NCBI GenBank assembly: GCA_964036275.1
Contig: OZ038437.1
Span: forward strand, 3,290,501-3,354,500
Direction of reading: 5' to 3'
Length of the DNA stretch: 64,000 nucleotides
Source of the DNA: Litoditis marina
Taxonomy: Eukaryota > Nematoda > Chromadorea > Rhabditida > Rhabditidae
Under the pieces are notes generated by a model, which saw nothing but the letters and a program-made list of their open reading frames with translations, searched no databases and was not told where the DNA came from. This document shows, one piece after another, positions 34,206 to 46,308 of this stretch. Numbering within the stretch: position 1 is the first letter of the stretch; each line of letters starts with the position of its first letter. Position numbers and translations under genes: made by a program.

Positions 34206-34714
34206 ATCAGAGAGACAGCCGGTGGCTTTGTTGGCAAACCACCTGATAGTGAAGCAGAGTCAGCACAAAACCACATAAAAACAAATAGAGTTCTGCGGTT
34301 TTGCAAAAATCAATACGCATGCAATTGAAGGAACCTCGAAAACCAATAGTCTATAACTCTAAAAATCAATTGAGTTTGTTACAGTTTTGTACACTTGGTT
34401 TACCGAACAAGATTGGGTTCACAAAATTTCCATGAATATGAACAAATGGACTCACTTCGATTATGAAATCACCCTTTTACAGGTAAAATTGTCCAATTTT
34501 GTTACTCAATGACACGAAAACATTTGTGCAAAAACGGCAATCATTTCACAAAATGAGCTGAAATTCGGTTTTTATACAAAACTTGGGTTTTAGTCTATAA
34601 AGAGGATTTGGGAGGCCATTTTGACAATACATGAATAATGCCGGTCATGCGGAGGTTGCGCTGGCTGTATTATAATAAGAGAGTGAACTGGTCCACGTTT
34701 TATTATGTTCCGAG
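34206..34714. other. Non-coding, nothing recognised
   Basis: AT-rich; no supported feature. Confidence 0.3.
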
Positions 34715-34830
34715 GTGAATGAGGAAGAGAGGGAGGAGAAAGAGAGAGAGAGAGAGAGACAGGGAGAGAGAGAGGAAGGGAGAGGGAGAGAAAGGGAGAG
34801 AGAGAGAGAGGGAGAGACGAAGAGAGAACA
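34715..34830. repeat. Degenerate (GA)n tract
   Basis: GAGAGA/GGGAGA purine tract of about 115 bp. Confidence 0.9.
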
Positions 34831-35034
34831 GATAATAGAGAAAGATGTGAGAAGAACAAACAATCGAATGCCTGTGCGAGAAAACTGTGAAAAGTAACAG
34901 AAGTTGATATATTTTACAATATTAGCACAATTAAAAACATATTTTTGACCAGAAAATCACATAACACAACTCAGTCCGACTAGAGCAAGGCAAACAGTGT
35001 TTGCCGTGGTAGAAATCACTCAAAAACATGCCTC

Positions 35035-35180
35035 AAGAGCAATATCTCACGAAGTTCTCATGGCATTATATTGATTGCTATGCTACACCATTAGAAGTAG
35101 CTCATGAGGTTTCCATGAGCGACTCCTGAGAAGTTCATATGAACTTCTCCGGTGGTTAGATGGATTGCTACGATGTCTGC
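35035..35180. repeat. TCATGAG-rich palindromic repeat, full copy
   Basis: GAGCAATATCTCACGA.GTTCTCATG, ATTGATTGCTATGC.ACACCATT, AGCTCATGAGGT, CCTGAGAAGTTCATATGAACTTCTC. This is collinear with 40672-40820. Confidence 0.65.
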
Positions 35181-36845
35181 TGCAAACTCGACCAAAGTAG
35201 CTCTCAGTCGCCTAGCAACGAAGCACTGATTAGGTCTCGGTTACATTAAGATTTCATGAACCTACTTAGGATCACGAAAGACTCTTACGATTCTGAAACA
35301 ACAGATACAGTTCTCGTCATTCTCACTAAGAATCTTCCAGCGTTCTAATGAATCGCCAGATTGTTTTTCATCATGTTGGAGTTTTACCAAAAAAACTGAT
35401 GTTGGCGGATCTCATGTTCTATCAAAACACCTAAATAATGGAACTTTTTGAGAGACTTATTTTGGCTCTGAAAGATAGTAATTCGAGAATCAGCCGATCA
35501 ACAAGCCTATCAACGACGAGTGTAGACTCAACCAACTGAAAGTGCATGACTATTTCGCGGGCCTTGTAGGACACCCGGGGGAATCGAACTCGTGACAGCT
35601 GTGTTCAAGACAATGGCGAGGTTTGGCATTTGACCAGTTGCGGAATACTAGTGTGCCTACTATAGATGCCCTGTTTTTGTATTTGAGCCTCACATTCAAC
35701 AAAAAAAAAATTGAAATTCACCAACCAGATTAGGCATGGACAACTGTTCGGATAGGGGGGTAAAACACAGCAGAAACGGACATATTCAGTAGAAATAAAA
35801 TGAGCGGTGACAATATTATTACTGTAGTTTGATCTCGGAACGCGCCGTAATTCACAAATTTGGTTGTGAAAACAGCGGGATTATACTACAAAAACAGAGG
35901 AGTATGGCAACATCCAACATACACCGAGCAAGCTCGGTGTATGTTGGATGTTGCTGTATGTTGAACGCATAGTTGACAACTCTAACGCATAGTTGACAAC
36001 TCACCGAGCAGGCTCCACTGCTTCAAAAACTGATGTAGTCCAAAAGTTGTTTCAACGCAAACATGAGTGAAAGTTTGGTCTGTATTTCATCTGGTGTTTT
36101 TAGTTACAAACCAGCAGAATAGGTTGCATATTTGAGGTGTTTAAATTCGTATATACTCATATAGAATGTAATTTTAACTGAGAAATTGATCGAAAAGTAT
36201 GTTCAAAAAGAAATGCGACAGGTCGGAGAGTATAATAAACCTGAAATCTCCCATAAGTTATAGAAGGCACAAAAAACAAAGTGTCCGTTCTTCTGGTTCT
36301 GTTTCAGAGTAAAAAGTACCTCACGACTCTCGTTTTTCTCCCTGAGAAAGGTCACTCAGACCATTTCTGGTAATTGCGCGACTTCTAATTGAAAACGGAT
36401 GAATTGCAACGACCTCGAGTCTGAGGTAAGAGATGAGTGCGGGTAACATTTGACCTTAACCAACAAAAACACAAGATACAAATTATGCGTTTTAAGTGAA
36501 TACTAGATTGAAGCAACTTAACAAACTGTAGAACTTTTTCTGCAAAAATTTCATTGTTATTGTGATTCTATGGCAACAGTTGAGCCAGATCACAAAAATT
36601 TACGAGTACTTTTGCGTTACCTGGGTTGTGATAGACTTTCGTTATTCTACTCGTTTGTTTTGACCGAATAGGTCACAAAAATGATTTATTCTATTTGAAA
36701 GTTGAGAGAAACCGTATGCGTATACTGTAACACCCTATTGGGGGCTGGTACGGGGTATTACGAGTACAAAATCGGTAGCAAATAGTAGAATATTGTTGTT
36801 AACCATGGCCGCGCACTCAGAGGAGAGGTAATGACAACTATGTTT
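35181..36845. other. Non-coding with local palindromes
   Basis: At 35918-35955 there is a near-perfect inverted repeat (CATCCAACATACACCGAGC / GCTCGGTGTATGTTGGATG), able to form a 19-bp hairpin, followed by a direct repeat AACGCATAGTTGACAACTC twice. A weak B-box-like sequence (AGTTCGATTCC) lies on the minus strand near 35582. Confidence 0.4.
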
Positions 36846-36847
36846 GC

Positions 36848-37170
36848 CAAACGCGGGAAACCGAACACCTTTCTCCTTAAGTGGAAACGGCTCAAATGCT
36901 GTGAACACGTGAAAAACGTGAGAAACGTGAACAACTTGAGAAACGTGAGGAACGTGAAGAACTTAAGAAACGCGTGGAACGTGAAGAACTTGAGAAACGT
37001 GAGAAACGTGAGTGACTCTTGAACCGAACACAACAAATCACTTAGAAAATTGAAAAGGTGCAAAACCAAATTTCTAGTGGTTTTATGAGATCAAGTAGAC
37101 GCGGGAAACCGAACACTTTCCATCCTAAAGGAGACGACTCAAATGCTGTGAACACGTGAGAAACGTGAGT
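36848..37170. repeat. Short-unit repeat of AACGTGAG words with flanking duplication
   Basis: 36900-37015 consists of about 9-bp units (AACGTGAGA / AACTTGAGA / AACGTGAAG). Its left flank (CGCGGGAAACCGAACAC..CTCAAATGCTGTGAACACGTG) is duplicated at 37098-37165. One frame would encode a Lys/Arg/Glu helix, but it has no start codon. Confidence 0.7.
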
Positions 37171-38595
37171 ACTACGTGAAAAAAACACAACGTGTGTATA
37201 ATTGCTAAGATCCAAAACAAAACAAGTTTTAATGGTTGTTTTTAGCCCAAAGTCAGGAATAAGAGCAAAACCGCTGAACTTCAGAATATATATGGTTCAT
37301 GATATTCAATTTGAAGTGAGTCAGTAGGAGATAAGTAATGAATGAATATCTAACTTCATCCAAAAAGCAAGTTTTGAAACTATATTGACGTCAAAACTAC
37401 AGTTCGTTCTAGCAAAGTTGCCGCAGAATTATGGTAATGTTATTATTGCGACATTGAAAAGAGTTGAAACCAGATAATCGCACAAAATCTGTGTCGTTTT
37501 TGCCGAAACAAATGTTGCCGACATCGAAAAGCACTTGAAAACACAGGCCATTTATCATTGCACAGGCGCCGCCCAGACACACTTGAATCTCGACAAACCT
37601 TGGAAAATGTTCGAGAAAAATCTCGAAAATGTTTGAAATGTTCGAGATAGTATTGATATGTGAAATTGGAAAATGTCTTTACAAAATGGGAACCAAGTTA
37701 TGAGCATGTTTTACGGACAAAGTTGGGGAAATATGAAGTTGTCAATTTGTTTTCACCATTTCTAATTAAGTGTTATTTACGTTTTGTAGTGAATAAACAT
37801 ATTCATTTTTCATGTCAGAACCATTCTTCATTTCCGTCCGACCGCAAAATAGTGGTGTGCTTCCGAATGATTTATGCGTATTCCACGCATTTGCCGTCGA
37901 ATATAAAACGCATAGTGGACGGCTCTTTTGTCATGTAAATAGTCGAAAAAATCGATATGAGAAGTTACGTTTCACGTGTTACGGTCACGTAAAAACGTGA
38001 AAAGGGGACAGAACCTGAACGCTTTGCCGTCTCTTTCTCTGAAACCTGTAGAGGCAGTTTAGTTGTTGAGCAATTTTCAAAAAGAATGGTTAGCAAAGAG
38101 ACATCAATTTCAGAAATTACCATATATGTTCCTGGCAAGGTATATTTCAATATTTAATCAACACATCCATGTACTCGCCACATAGTGCAAACATGAACTA
38201 TTGTATCACATGGTGTTCTCTCAACTTCTTGCTTCATGTGCTGTTTGAAAAAGGGAGGGTCAAGGTTCAGACCGCAAAGAAACGATGGTAGAATTGACGT
38301 GAAGTTGAGGCAGGTTCTACAAAATGGGTAATAACTTGGACCTATGTGCGAGATGGCAAACAAATTTCAGAGATACCTGTTCTTAAACCCGACAGGTTTT
38401 TGATGTTTCATGTCAGTGATTTTAACAGAATCGAAATAAGTTCAAAATCTCGGAAGCGTTTGCAATATATTTTTACAGCGAAATTCCTTTTCAGAACGTC
38501 GCAAATTAGAATGTGAGGATGGTTTTGGAACCAGCTGGGCAAAGTCACGCGAAAAGATGGAAAAGGGAAGTTTGTGGGACGGAAAGACAGAAACA
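37171..38595. other. Non-coding, nothing recognised
   Basis: CACGTG-type words at 37965-38000. The frame at 37660-37938 lacks domain or splice evidence. Confidence 0.3.
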
Positions 38596-38597
38596 AG

Positions 38598-38663
38598 GAA
38601 GAGAGAGAGAGAGAGAGGGAGAGAGAGGAGAGAGAGCGTGCGCGAAAGAGAGAGAGAGAGAGA
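38598..38663. repeat. (GA)n tract
   Basis: Interrupted GA repeats, with GTGCGCG in the middle. Confidence 0.9.
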
Positions 38664-38933
38664 ATCCGAGTAGAAAAACAATCCTCTCAAAAACATTTTT
38701 ATTTGACACATGTGTTGATTTTGAAATATTTAGCAACATAACAGAATAGCGTATTCATCGTTTTTTTCAGAACAGGAAAAAATAACAAAATGTGTGGTCC
38801 AACAAAAAACTGCCGCCTGTCTCAAGCACTCAATTCACATGGGAAACATGCTTGAGTGGGGAGAAATGAAGGAAGTGAAGATGAAAACATATTATTTCAA
38901 ATATAATTGATGTTCTTTGTTTATTGAAGACTA

Positions 38934-39067
38934 TATACTGTTAGTCAATTGCACAGTCACGTGAAACATGTTAAACACATCAAAACTCTGACACGTGCAA
39001 TTGAAAAAGTGCAGATTCCTCAATAGAATGCTCACTTAACGTAACTAGCCAATTTGCTTCTAGTATA
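38934..39067. mobile_element. MITE family A, copy 5
   Basis: Complete: TATACTGTTAGTCAATTGCA at the left, TTGCTTCTAGTATA at the right, with subterminal GTCACGTG. It is in inverse orientation to copy 1. Confidence 0.85.
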
Positions 39068-39613
39068 TTTGTATATTGTCCTCACATTCCTGCTATACCT
39101 CAGAAACTCCTCACATTTGTCAAGAAGACCTTGACAGTGTGGCAATGAAATTATAGCAAGCATAGTTTTGCGAAATGTTTTTCTGATCTCGTTCTCAGAA
39201 AGGGAAAAAAATATGCTCCAAACTTTTTTTAGAGGTTTTGAAAACTTTAAAGTAGGACCATTATGTGGACCAATCCCGAGACATCGGTCCTTTAAACTGC
39301 GATTGCAAAATGTATTGCAGTTTGAAGGACTGAAGCGTTGAAAGTTGAAAACCACATAATGGTTCTCCGTTAACAAGATTACTCGGAGAACTATTTCAAA
39401 ACACAAACTAGACCGAAAACTCGAATGGCGTGCGTATTGTTTTGATGTGCAATTTGTTTACACAAACGGATGTAACAAGGAATTGTTTAGTCGCTGATTG
39501 TGTCTCGAATTCAACCCTTCTACGAATGAATAACAAGACGATAACATAACAAGCAGCTTAAAAGGGCCCGAAATCGGAAAACGATAATGGAACAGTTATA
39601 CAAGTGAATTGAA

Positions 39614-39746
39614 TCGCTAGAAGTAATTTGAATAGTCACGTAAAGTTAGCATTCTAATGAGAAATCGTGCACTGTTTCATTGCACGTTTCTTAGTTCTGC
39701 TGTCTTTCACATAATTCACGTGACGGAGCAATGAACTAACAGAATA
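39614..39746. mobile_element. MITE family A, copy 6
   Basis: CTAGAAGTAATTTGAATAG.. through ..CACGTGACGGAGCAATGAACTAACAGAATA. The tips are slightly mutated. Between it and copy 5, 39068-39613 shows no feature. Confidence 0.8.
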
Positions 39747-39836
39747 CATACAATTACAAAATGCTCATTAAAAACCTGTGTAGTCTCTGAATACACACCT
39801 CCGATAATGTTAAAAATATTAGAGATAGAAAATGGT

Positions 39837-39872
39837 AAAGTTCGTAGCTGGGCGCTCACCACTGCGCTACTA
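39837..39872 (-). other. Partial tRNA-like A-box segment
   Basis: The minus strand reads TAGCGCAGTGGTGAGCGC then CCAGCTACGAACTTT, matching the A-box half at 8033. No B box follows. Confidence 0.35.
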
Positions 39873-40149
39873 GAGTACAGGGCCGACAAATTTGGAATCC
39901 AAGACACACGTTTGTACACAGCGAAAATTGAGACATACACTACCCTCTCGGTTCCTCGGAACGCGCTCTGTTGATTACGAATTCGCGTTTGGTCGAAACT
40001 CTATTGCAACAAATCTAGAGATATAGTGTGCCCCGAAGAGACGTCAGACGACGAGATGGAAAATAAATATATATGACAGCCACGCTGAATAAACAGTAAT
40101 TTACTGTTTTGCAACGACGCATATTCTGAGTTCCCGATGGCGACGACTT

Positions 40150-40283
40150 TATACTGTTAGTCAATAGCACAGTCGCGTAAAACAGGTTAAACACAGCAGA
40201 ACTCAGAAACGTGCAATGAAAAAGTGCACGATTCCTCATTAGAATGCTAACTTTACGTGACTATTCAGTTTACTTCTAGTATA
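40150..40283. mobile_element. MITE family A, copy 7
   Basis: Complete copy from TATACTGTTAGTCAATAG to TTTACTTCTAGTATA. It is the closest match to copy 4 in the interior (AACTCAGAAACGTGCAATG). Confidence 0.85.
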
Positions 40284-40671
40284 GCATGGATCTACCGAAA
40301 AACATGGTGGCGTTTGTCGAAAAAGGCGCTCGTTAATCGCGTGTTCCAAATGTGTTTGCAATAACAATTAGCGTACAATTGGTAGCAGATGCGGAATGAA
40401 AACCGGGAATGAAAACGGCTCATGCAAGCATGACAAACAGGCGCGGTAGCGATATCTTTTAAGTTTAAAACCGAGTTGTTTACCAAGGATCGCCGAAAAC
40501 CCAACTTTTAAAACCCGAATTCAACAATCAAGGATTAGACTTTTCACCGAGAACTTGGTGCACAATTGTGCACCAATCTTTGATTTCACAACTTGATATC
40601 AACTAGTGACCAATTTGGTGGGCGAACCTTGGTACTCGGTGTTTAACTTCAGAGCTCTTAATAACTCACAA

Positions 40672-40820
40672 TGAGCAACATCTCACGATCTTCTCATGAG
40701 CTTCTATTGATTGCTATGCCACAACATTGAAAGTTCACGAGTAGCTCATGGGGTGTTCATGAGATTCTCATGAGAAACACATACGTGTTTCTGATGGGGT
40801 TGGAGAGTTGGCTACGCCGC
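40672..40820. repeat. TCATGAG-rich palindromic repeat, full copy
   Basis: GAGCAACATCTCACGATCTTC, TATTGATTGCTATGCCACAAC, GTAGCTCATGGGGTGTTCATG, GAAACACATACGTGTTTC. It aligns with 35035-35180 along its length. Confidence 0.65.
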
Positions 40821-41855
40821 CAGTTGGGGGACTTGTGAAGAACATGGAAACGATAAAAACAAAATTCAACCAGAACTTTTTTTTTTACATCTTTTCAGGC
40901 TACCGTTCATACTTTTGCAGTTGCAGCGTGTATGTGGTCGAAAATACGCGTATTTATTTTAATAACTGCTAAATATATTGTTCAGTAGATTGTGTTTTTG
41001 AGGTACATCAACTCAAGTAATGTATGAACAGTTACAATTTGTTTTTTTAATGGAGAGGTTATGATGAATGTAATCCGTTGAATATTCAGACGGGTCTTTC
41101 TAACGGTTCCTTTATTGTTTTGTTTTCCAACTCTCAGAGTTTGCAGCAGTAAACGTGTAGAAGACGCTATCAACAATTGAAGGTAGTCTAAAAATGCCAA
41201 CATAGCTAGCTTTGACCTGATATTTGAGCAGTACTGTAGACGGTTATAAGTGGGTGAAACAAACTTAACATACGTTCGAATTACTGAATGTTATACTCCG
41301 CAGCATTCCTACGGACACTCTTTTCAAACTTCGCAATGACTATTTTGTAATTCCGACTCGAACTTTTTATTCAGTTTTTCAACACTTGTTGTAATAGGGA
41401 ATCAGGGACGAAGGCAAACATTTTTAAGGAGGGCAGAATGGAAAGCTAGTTTAGGTAACCCGGGGTACCTAAACTTAACGGTGTGCGCCCCCAAACCAGG
41501 CTAAAACATGTGAACCGTATGCAGATTAGAATCGTTAGTTTGGATAAAAATTTGTATATATCGGTTTTTCTTGAGCAGCTCTCTTGTTTTAACTTTCCTT
41601 TCTGTCCCCTTTTAAAGCTTCTGATAACAGTCACGTGATTGAAAGCGGCTGAAACTTCGGGAATATTACTGTAGGAGTTTCAGTGGGAATGGAAAAGACT
41701 ATAATATAGTCTTCTTAACATATTATGTTTACCACAGACTTCTAGTAGTATAATACGAGTCTGGTTACAAGGAGAGAGGGAGGGTTCATTAGTGGGAGAA
41801 AGTCCTTAGAAGGACAAAGGAAGGACATAAATTAAAGATGCACCATTATTGGGGA
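40821..41855. other. Non-coding; possible MITE family B relic
   Basis: ACTGTAGGAGTTTCAGTGGGAATG at about 41667-41691 matches the right tip of family B. CATTCCTACGGACACTC at about 41303 may be its diverged left partner. Nothing else was seen. Confidence 0.35.
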
Positions 41856-41962
41856 GGAGGAGAGAGGGAGAGAAAGAGAAAGAAGGGCGAAAGAGAAATA
41901 GAGAGATAGAGAGGGAGCGGAAACAAAAAGAAAAAAGAGAAAGTGAGAGAGAGGGGGGGGGA
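41856..41962. repeat. Purine-rich GA tract
   Basis: Degenerate GAGAGA/GAAAGA sequence ending in a G8 run. Confidence 0.85.
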
Positions 41963-42084
41963 GGTAAACATACGTATTAGAGAGGAAATCAGAACGAAAG
42001 AAAGAGGAATGAAATAGTGAAAAAGACAGAAGATAGAACTAAAAAAATCCGACATATAATCCATGAAAAATGTGTTTTGATGTA

Positions 42085-42625
42085 TGTATACTAGGGCTGA
42101 AGGGCTGATACAAAAAGTGTGGATATTTTTGGAAGTATCATCTGAAACAATGATATCTCAACTTCAAGTTCTATTATTAAAGTAACTTATCAAAATAAAT
42201 GTAACATTATATGTATGCTGGGCTGAAGGACTAATACAAATAGGTCGGAAATGTTTGGAAATATAGTTTGAAACAATAGTGTCTCAATATAACCCCTGTA
42301 TAACTCTAAGTACTATTATCAAAGTAAGTTATCCAAATAAATGTAACTTTATATGTATGCTATGCTGAAGGGATAGTACAAATATGTGCTGAAATGCTTG
42401 GAAGTACAATTTGAAACAGTAGTGTCTCAATATAATCTATGTATAATTATTAAAGTTAAATAAGTCGGAAATGCTCGAAATTATAATTTGAAACAATAGT
42501 ATCTCAATCTAACCCATGTATAACTTTAAGTTTTAGTATTAAAGTAAGTTATCCAAATAAATGTAACATTATATGTATGCTATGCTGGAGGGCTAATACA
42601 AAATAAGTCGGAAATGTTTGGAAGC
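42085..42625. repeat. Tandem repeat, ~130-140-bp unit, ~4.5 copies
   Basis: TATGTATGCT..GCTGAAGG.CTAATACAAAT, GGAAATG.TTGGAA.TA.A.TTTGAAACAAT and CAAATAAATGTAAC recur at about 42085, 42212, 42353 and 42568. One copy near 42470 is internally shortened. Confidence 0.85.
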
Positions 42626-42639
42626 CGATAATGCGTACA

Positions 42640-43075
42640 TCTCCCCTACATGGAAACACTATGCTATGCGAAATTGATTTTGTGTCTCAGCTCTCTCGCT
42701 CTCTGCGCTCTCCGCAAAATGCTCAGTGTCTCGCACCATATTGTTGTATCTAGCAGACTCTTTTGCAATGACCCTCTCGTTTGGGAAGAAATAGAAAATG
42801 TTAATCTATTTCTCTCTTTTTGCTCTCTCTCTCTCTCTAATTTTATTTCTTCCCTCTCTTTCACTTTTTGTGGGCTTCAGTTTCTGTTCCCTGTCTAATT
42901 TTTTCATGTTCCACCCACACCTCTATCTCTCTTTGTCTACATTTTTTCCACCGCACTGCTCTATCTTGCTTTTCTTTTTCTCTCTTTCTCTATGTATCTC
43001 TCTCTCTCTCTCTTTCTCTCTCTCTGCCTGTCTCCCTCTCTCTCCTCTCGGTTCTCTTTTGCTCAAATCTCACCC
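42640..43075. repeat. Pyrimidine-rich CT tract
   Basis: Degenerate CTCTCT/TTTCTC on the plus strand, purest at 42995-43045. The Ser/Leu frames here are low complexity. Confidence 0.85.
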
Positions 43076-43555
43076 AGCTTAGTGTTTGATTTGACTGAGT
43101 TGATAGGGGGTTAGACCCAGAATTAGGACGCTTCTCAATACCCTCGAGACATGCATAGTAGTACTATGTTGCGAATTGTATATGGTAGGATTATGCCAGT
43201 TTGTGAGTTATATTTAGTCTACGGCTCGAGCTAGTTATTAGTAGTTTTTATTAGTAGTAGTAGTAGTTACAAATGTAATTTTTGAAGTTAAAAAAGTGAA
43301 AATGAATGTAAATCAGTGACAGTCAGTTTTTGAAAACAGGGCTTATTTATGCTAACATCAAAAACTAATTTCGTTCGGTTTTCCCATTTATATCATCGAA
43401 AAAGTAAAAATCAAACATAGTTTAAGAAGTTTATATTCGAAAAATGATCAAAAATCTGTGAGAACAGCATTTGTAATAAGGACTCTTGAGTAATATAATA
43501 AAAACAACTAATTTTGTTCTATTTTCTAAATCAAGTGTCGAAAAAGTATAAACTA

Positions 43556-43627
43556 TTCCGTTGCCGGAAATCGAACCCGGGCCTTGCGGGTGAGAGCCGC
43601 AAATCCTAACCACTAGACCACAACGGA
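43556..43627 (-). tRNA. tRNA-Glu(CTC), left copy 1
   Basis: Seven-bp acceptor TCCGTTG/CAACGGA, discriminator A, anticodon loop CTCTCAC, A box TGGTCTAGTGG, B box GGTTCGATT. One base in the T-stem makes a G-U pair (ATTTCCGG). The first downstream T run is short (TTT), with TTTTT a little further on. Confidence 0.85.
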
Positions 43628-44005
43628 CACATTTTCTCAACATTGTGTCGATGAGTAGTGTTCGGGCCCCGGGTGGCAGCCGCCCCACCCAAGTCAACGA
43701 AAACATGTCCACAAACGTAGTTTTTGATGGTAAAAAAGTAGAAATGAATGTGAATCAGTGACAAGCGTTTCTCGAAAACAGGGCTTTTTGATGCTAACAT
43801 TCAAAACATTAATTTCGTTAGGTTTTTTTTTATATTTCTATTCTCGAAAAAGTGGGATCCAAACGTTGTTTTTTGAAGATTGAAAACGATAAATGAATGT
43901 AAATCTGTGAGAATCGTTTCTGAAAACCGAGCTTTCCAATGCTGACATCCAAAACACAAATTGCGTTGTGTTTTTCCAAATATAGGGTCGAAAAAGTAAA
44001 AACTA

Positions 44006-44077
44006 TTCCGTTGCCGGGAATCGAACCCGGGCCTTGCGGGTGAGAGCCGCAAATCCTAACCACTAGACCACAACGGA
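44006..44077 (-). tRNA. tRNA-Glu(CTC), left copy 2
   Basis: Consensus 72-nt cloverleaf with anticodon CTC between stems TGCGG/CCGCA. Followed by AGTTTTTAC, a Pol III terminator 4-5 bp past the end. Confidence 0.97.
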
Positions 44078-44300
44078 CACATTCTGTCGACATTGTGTCG
44101 ATGAGTAGTGTTCGGACCCCGCATGGCTGCCGCACTCAGCCAAGTCCACGAAAACATTTCATCAAACGTAGTTTTTGATGGTAAAAAAGTAGAAATGAAT
44201 GTAAAACAATGTTTTTGAAAACAGGACTTTTCAATGCTAACATCCAAAACACAAATTTCGTTGTGTTTTTCCAACTCTATTGTCGAAAAAGTAAAAACTA

Positions 44301-44372
44301 TTCCGTTGCCGGGAATCGAACCCGGGCCTTGCGGGTGAGAGCCGCAAATCCTAACCACTAGACCACAACGGA
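44301..44372 (-). tRNA. tRNA-Glu(CTC), left copy 3
   Basis: Identical to copy 2 within the mature sequence. The 5' flank carries TCGACATTGTGTCGA-type dyad sequence (as read on the plus strand). Confidence 0.97.
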
Positions 44373-44749
44373 CACATTCTCTCGACATTGTGTCGATGAG
44401 TAGTGTTCGGGCCCCGCACGGCAGCCGCCCCACCCAAGTCAACGAAAATATGTCCACAAACGTAGTTTTTGATGGTAAAAAAGTAGAAATGAATGTGAAT
44501 CAGTGACAAGCGTTTCTCGAAAACAGGGCTTTTTGATGCTAACATTCAAAACATTAATTTCGTTAGGTTTTTTTTATATTTCTATTCTCGAAAAAGTGGG
44601 ATCCAAACGTTGTTTTTTGAAGATTGAAAACGATAAATGAATGTAAATCTGTGAGAATCGTTTCTGAAAACCGAGCTTTCCAATGCTGACATCCAAAACA
44701 CAAATTGCGTTGTGTTTTTCCAAATATAGGGTCGAAAAAGTAAAAACTA

Positions 44750-44821
44750 TTCCGTTGCCGGGAATCGAACCCGGGCCTTGCGGGTGAGAGCCGCAAATCC
44801 TAACCACTAGACCACAACGGA
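44750..44821 (-). tRNA. tRNA-Glu(CTC), left copy 4
   Basis: Consensus mature sequence; first gene of the second 744-bp dimer, equivalent to copy 2. Confidence 0.97.
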
Positions 44822-45044
44822 CACATTCTGTCGACATTGTGTCGATGAGTAGTGTTCGGACCCCGCATGGCTGCCGCACTCAGCCAAGTCCACGAAAACA
44901 TTTCATCAAACGTAGTTTTTGATGGTAAAAAAGTAGAAATGAATGTAAAACAATGTTTTTGAAAACAGGACTTTTCAATGCTAACATCCAAAACACAAAT
45001 TTCGTTGTGTTTTTCCAACTCTATTGTCGAAAAAGTAAAAACTA

Positions 45045-45116
45045 TTCCGTTGCCGGGAATCGAACCCGGGCCTTGCGGGTGAGAGCCGCAAATCCTAACC
45101 ACTAGACCACAACGGA
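45045..45116 (-). tRNA. tRNA-Glu(CTC), left copy 5
   Basis: Consensus mature sequence, equivalent to copy 3 in the repeat register, with T5 terminator. Confidence 0.97.
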
Positions 45117-45493
45117 CACATTCTCTCGACATTGTGTCGATGAGTAGTGTTCGGGCCCCGCACGGCAGCCGCCCCACCCAAGTCAACGAAAATATGTCCA
45201 CAAACGTAGTTTTTGATGGTAAAAAAGTAGAAATGAATGTGAATCAGTGACAAGCGTTTCTCGAAAACAGGGCTTTTTGATGCTAACATTCAAAACATTA
45301 ATTTCGTTAGGTTTTTTTTATATTTCTATTCTCGAAAAAGTGGGATCCAAACGTTGTTTTTTGAAGATTGAAAACGATAAATGAATGTAAATCTGTGAGA
45401 ATCGTTTCTGAAAACCGAGCTTTCCAATGCTGACATCCAAAACACAAATTGCGTTGTGTTTTTCCAAATATAGGGTCGAAAAAGTAAAAACTA

Positions 45494-45565
45494 TTCCGTT
45501 GCCGGGAATCGAACCCGGGCCTTGCGGGTGAGAGCCGCAAATCCTAACCACTAGACCACAACGGA
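45494..45565 (-). tRNA. tRNA-Glu(CTC), left copy 6
   Basis: Consensus mature sequence, equivalent to copies 2 and 4. Confidence 0.97.
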
Positions 45566-45788
45566 CACATTCTGTCGACATTGTGTCGATGAGTAGTGTT
45601 CGGACCCCGCATGGCTGCCGCACTCAGCCAAGTCCACGAAAACATTTCATCAAACGTAGTTTTTGATGGTAAAAAAGTAGAAATGAATGTAAAACAATGT
45701 TTTTGAAAACAGGACTTTTCAATGCTAACATCCAAAACACAAATTTCGTTGTGTTTTTCCAACTCTATTGTCGAAAAAGTAAAAACTA

Positions 45789-45860
45789 TTCCGTTGCCGG
45801 GAATCGAACCCGGGCCTTGCGGGTGAGAGCCGCAAATCCTAACCACTAGACCACAACGGA
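45789..45860 (-). tRNA. tRNA-Glu(CTC), left copy 7
   Basis: Consensus mature sequence, equivalent to copies 3 and 5. Confidence 0.97.
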
Positions 45861-46236
45861 CACATTCTCTCGACATTGTGTCGATGAGTAGTGTTCGGGC
45901 CCCGCACGGCAGCCGCCCCACCCAAGTCAACGAAAATATGTCCACAAACGTAGTTTTTGATGGTAAAAAAGTAGAAATGAATGTGAATCAGTGACAAGCG
46001 TTTCTCGAAAACAGGGCTTTTTGATGCTAACATTCAAAACATTAATTTCGTTAGGTTTTTTTATATTTCTATTCTCGAAAAAGTGGGATCCAAACGTTGT
46101 TTTTTGAAGATTGAAAACGATAAATGAATGTAAATCTGTGAGAATCGTTTCTGAAAACCGAGCTTTCCAATGCCGACATCCAAAACACTAATTGCGTTGT
46201 GTTTTTCCAAATATAGGGTCGAAAAAGTAAAGACTA

Positions 46237-46308
46237 TTTCGTTGCCAGGAATCGAACCCGGGCTTTGCACGTGAGAGCCGCAAATCCTAACCACTAGACC
46301 ACAACGGA
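46237..46308 (-). pseudogene. Degenerate tRNA-Glu(CTC), left copy 8
   Basis: Edge copy with substitutions in the acceptor 3' strand (CAACGAA), anticodon stem 3' strand (GTGCA instead of CCGCA) and T-stem. The adjacent T run is also broken. The anticodon CTC is retained, but stem pairing is weakened, so it is probably inactive. Confidence 0.8.

Noticed and set aside
36900..37020. Charged Lys/Arg/Glu helix frame
   Set aside because: Produced by a 9-bp repeat; preceded by a stop and without ATG.
43431..46294. Repeated 64-133-aa frames across the left tRNA array
   Set aside because: They run through tRNA genes and spacers and are conserved only because the units are identical DNA.
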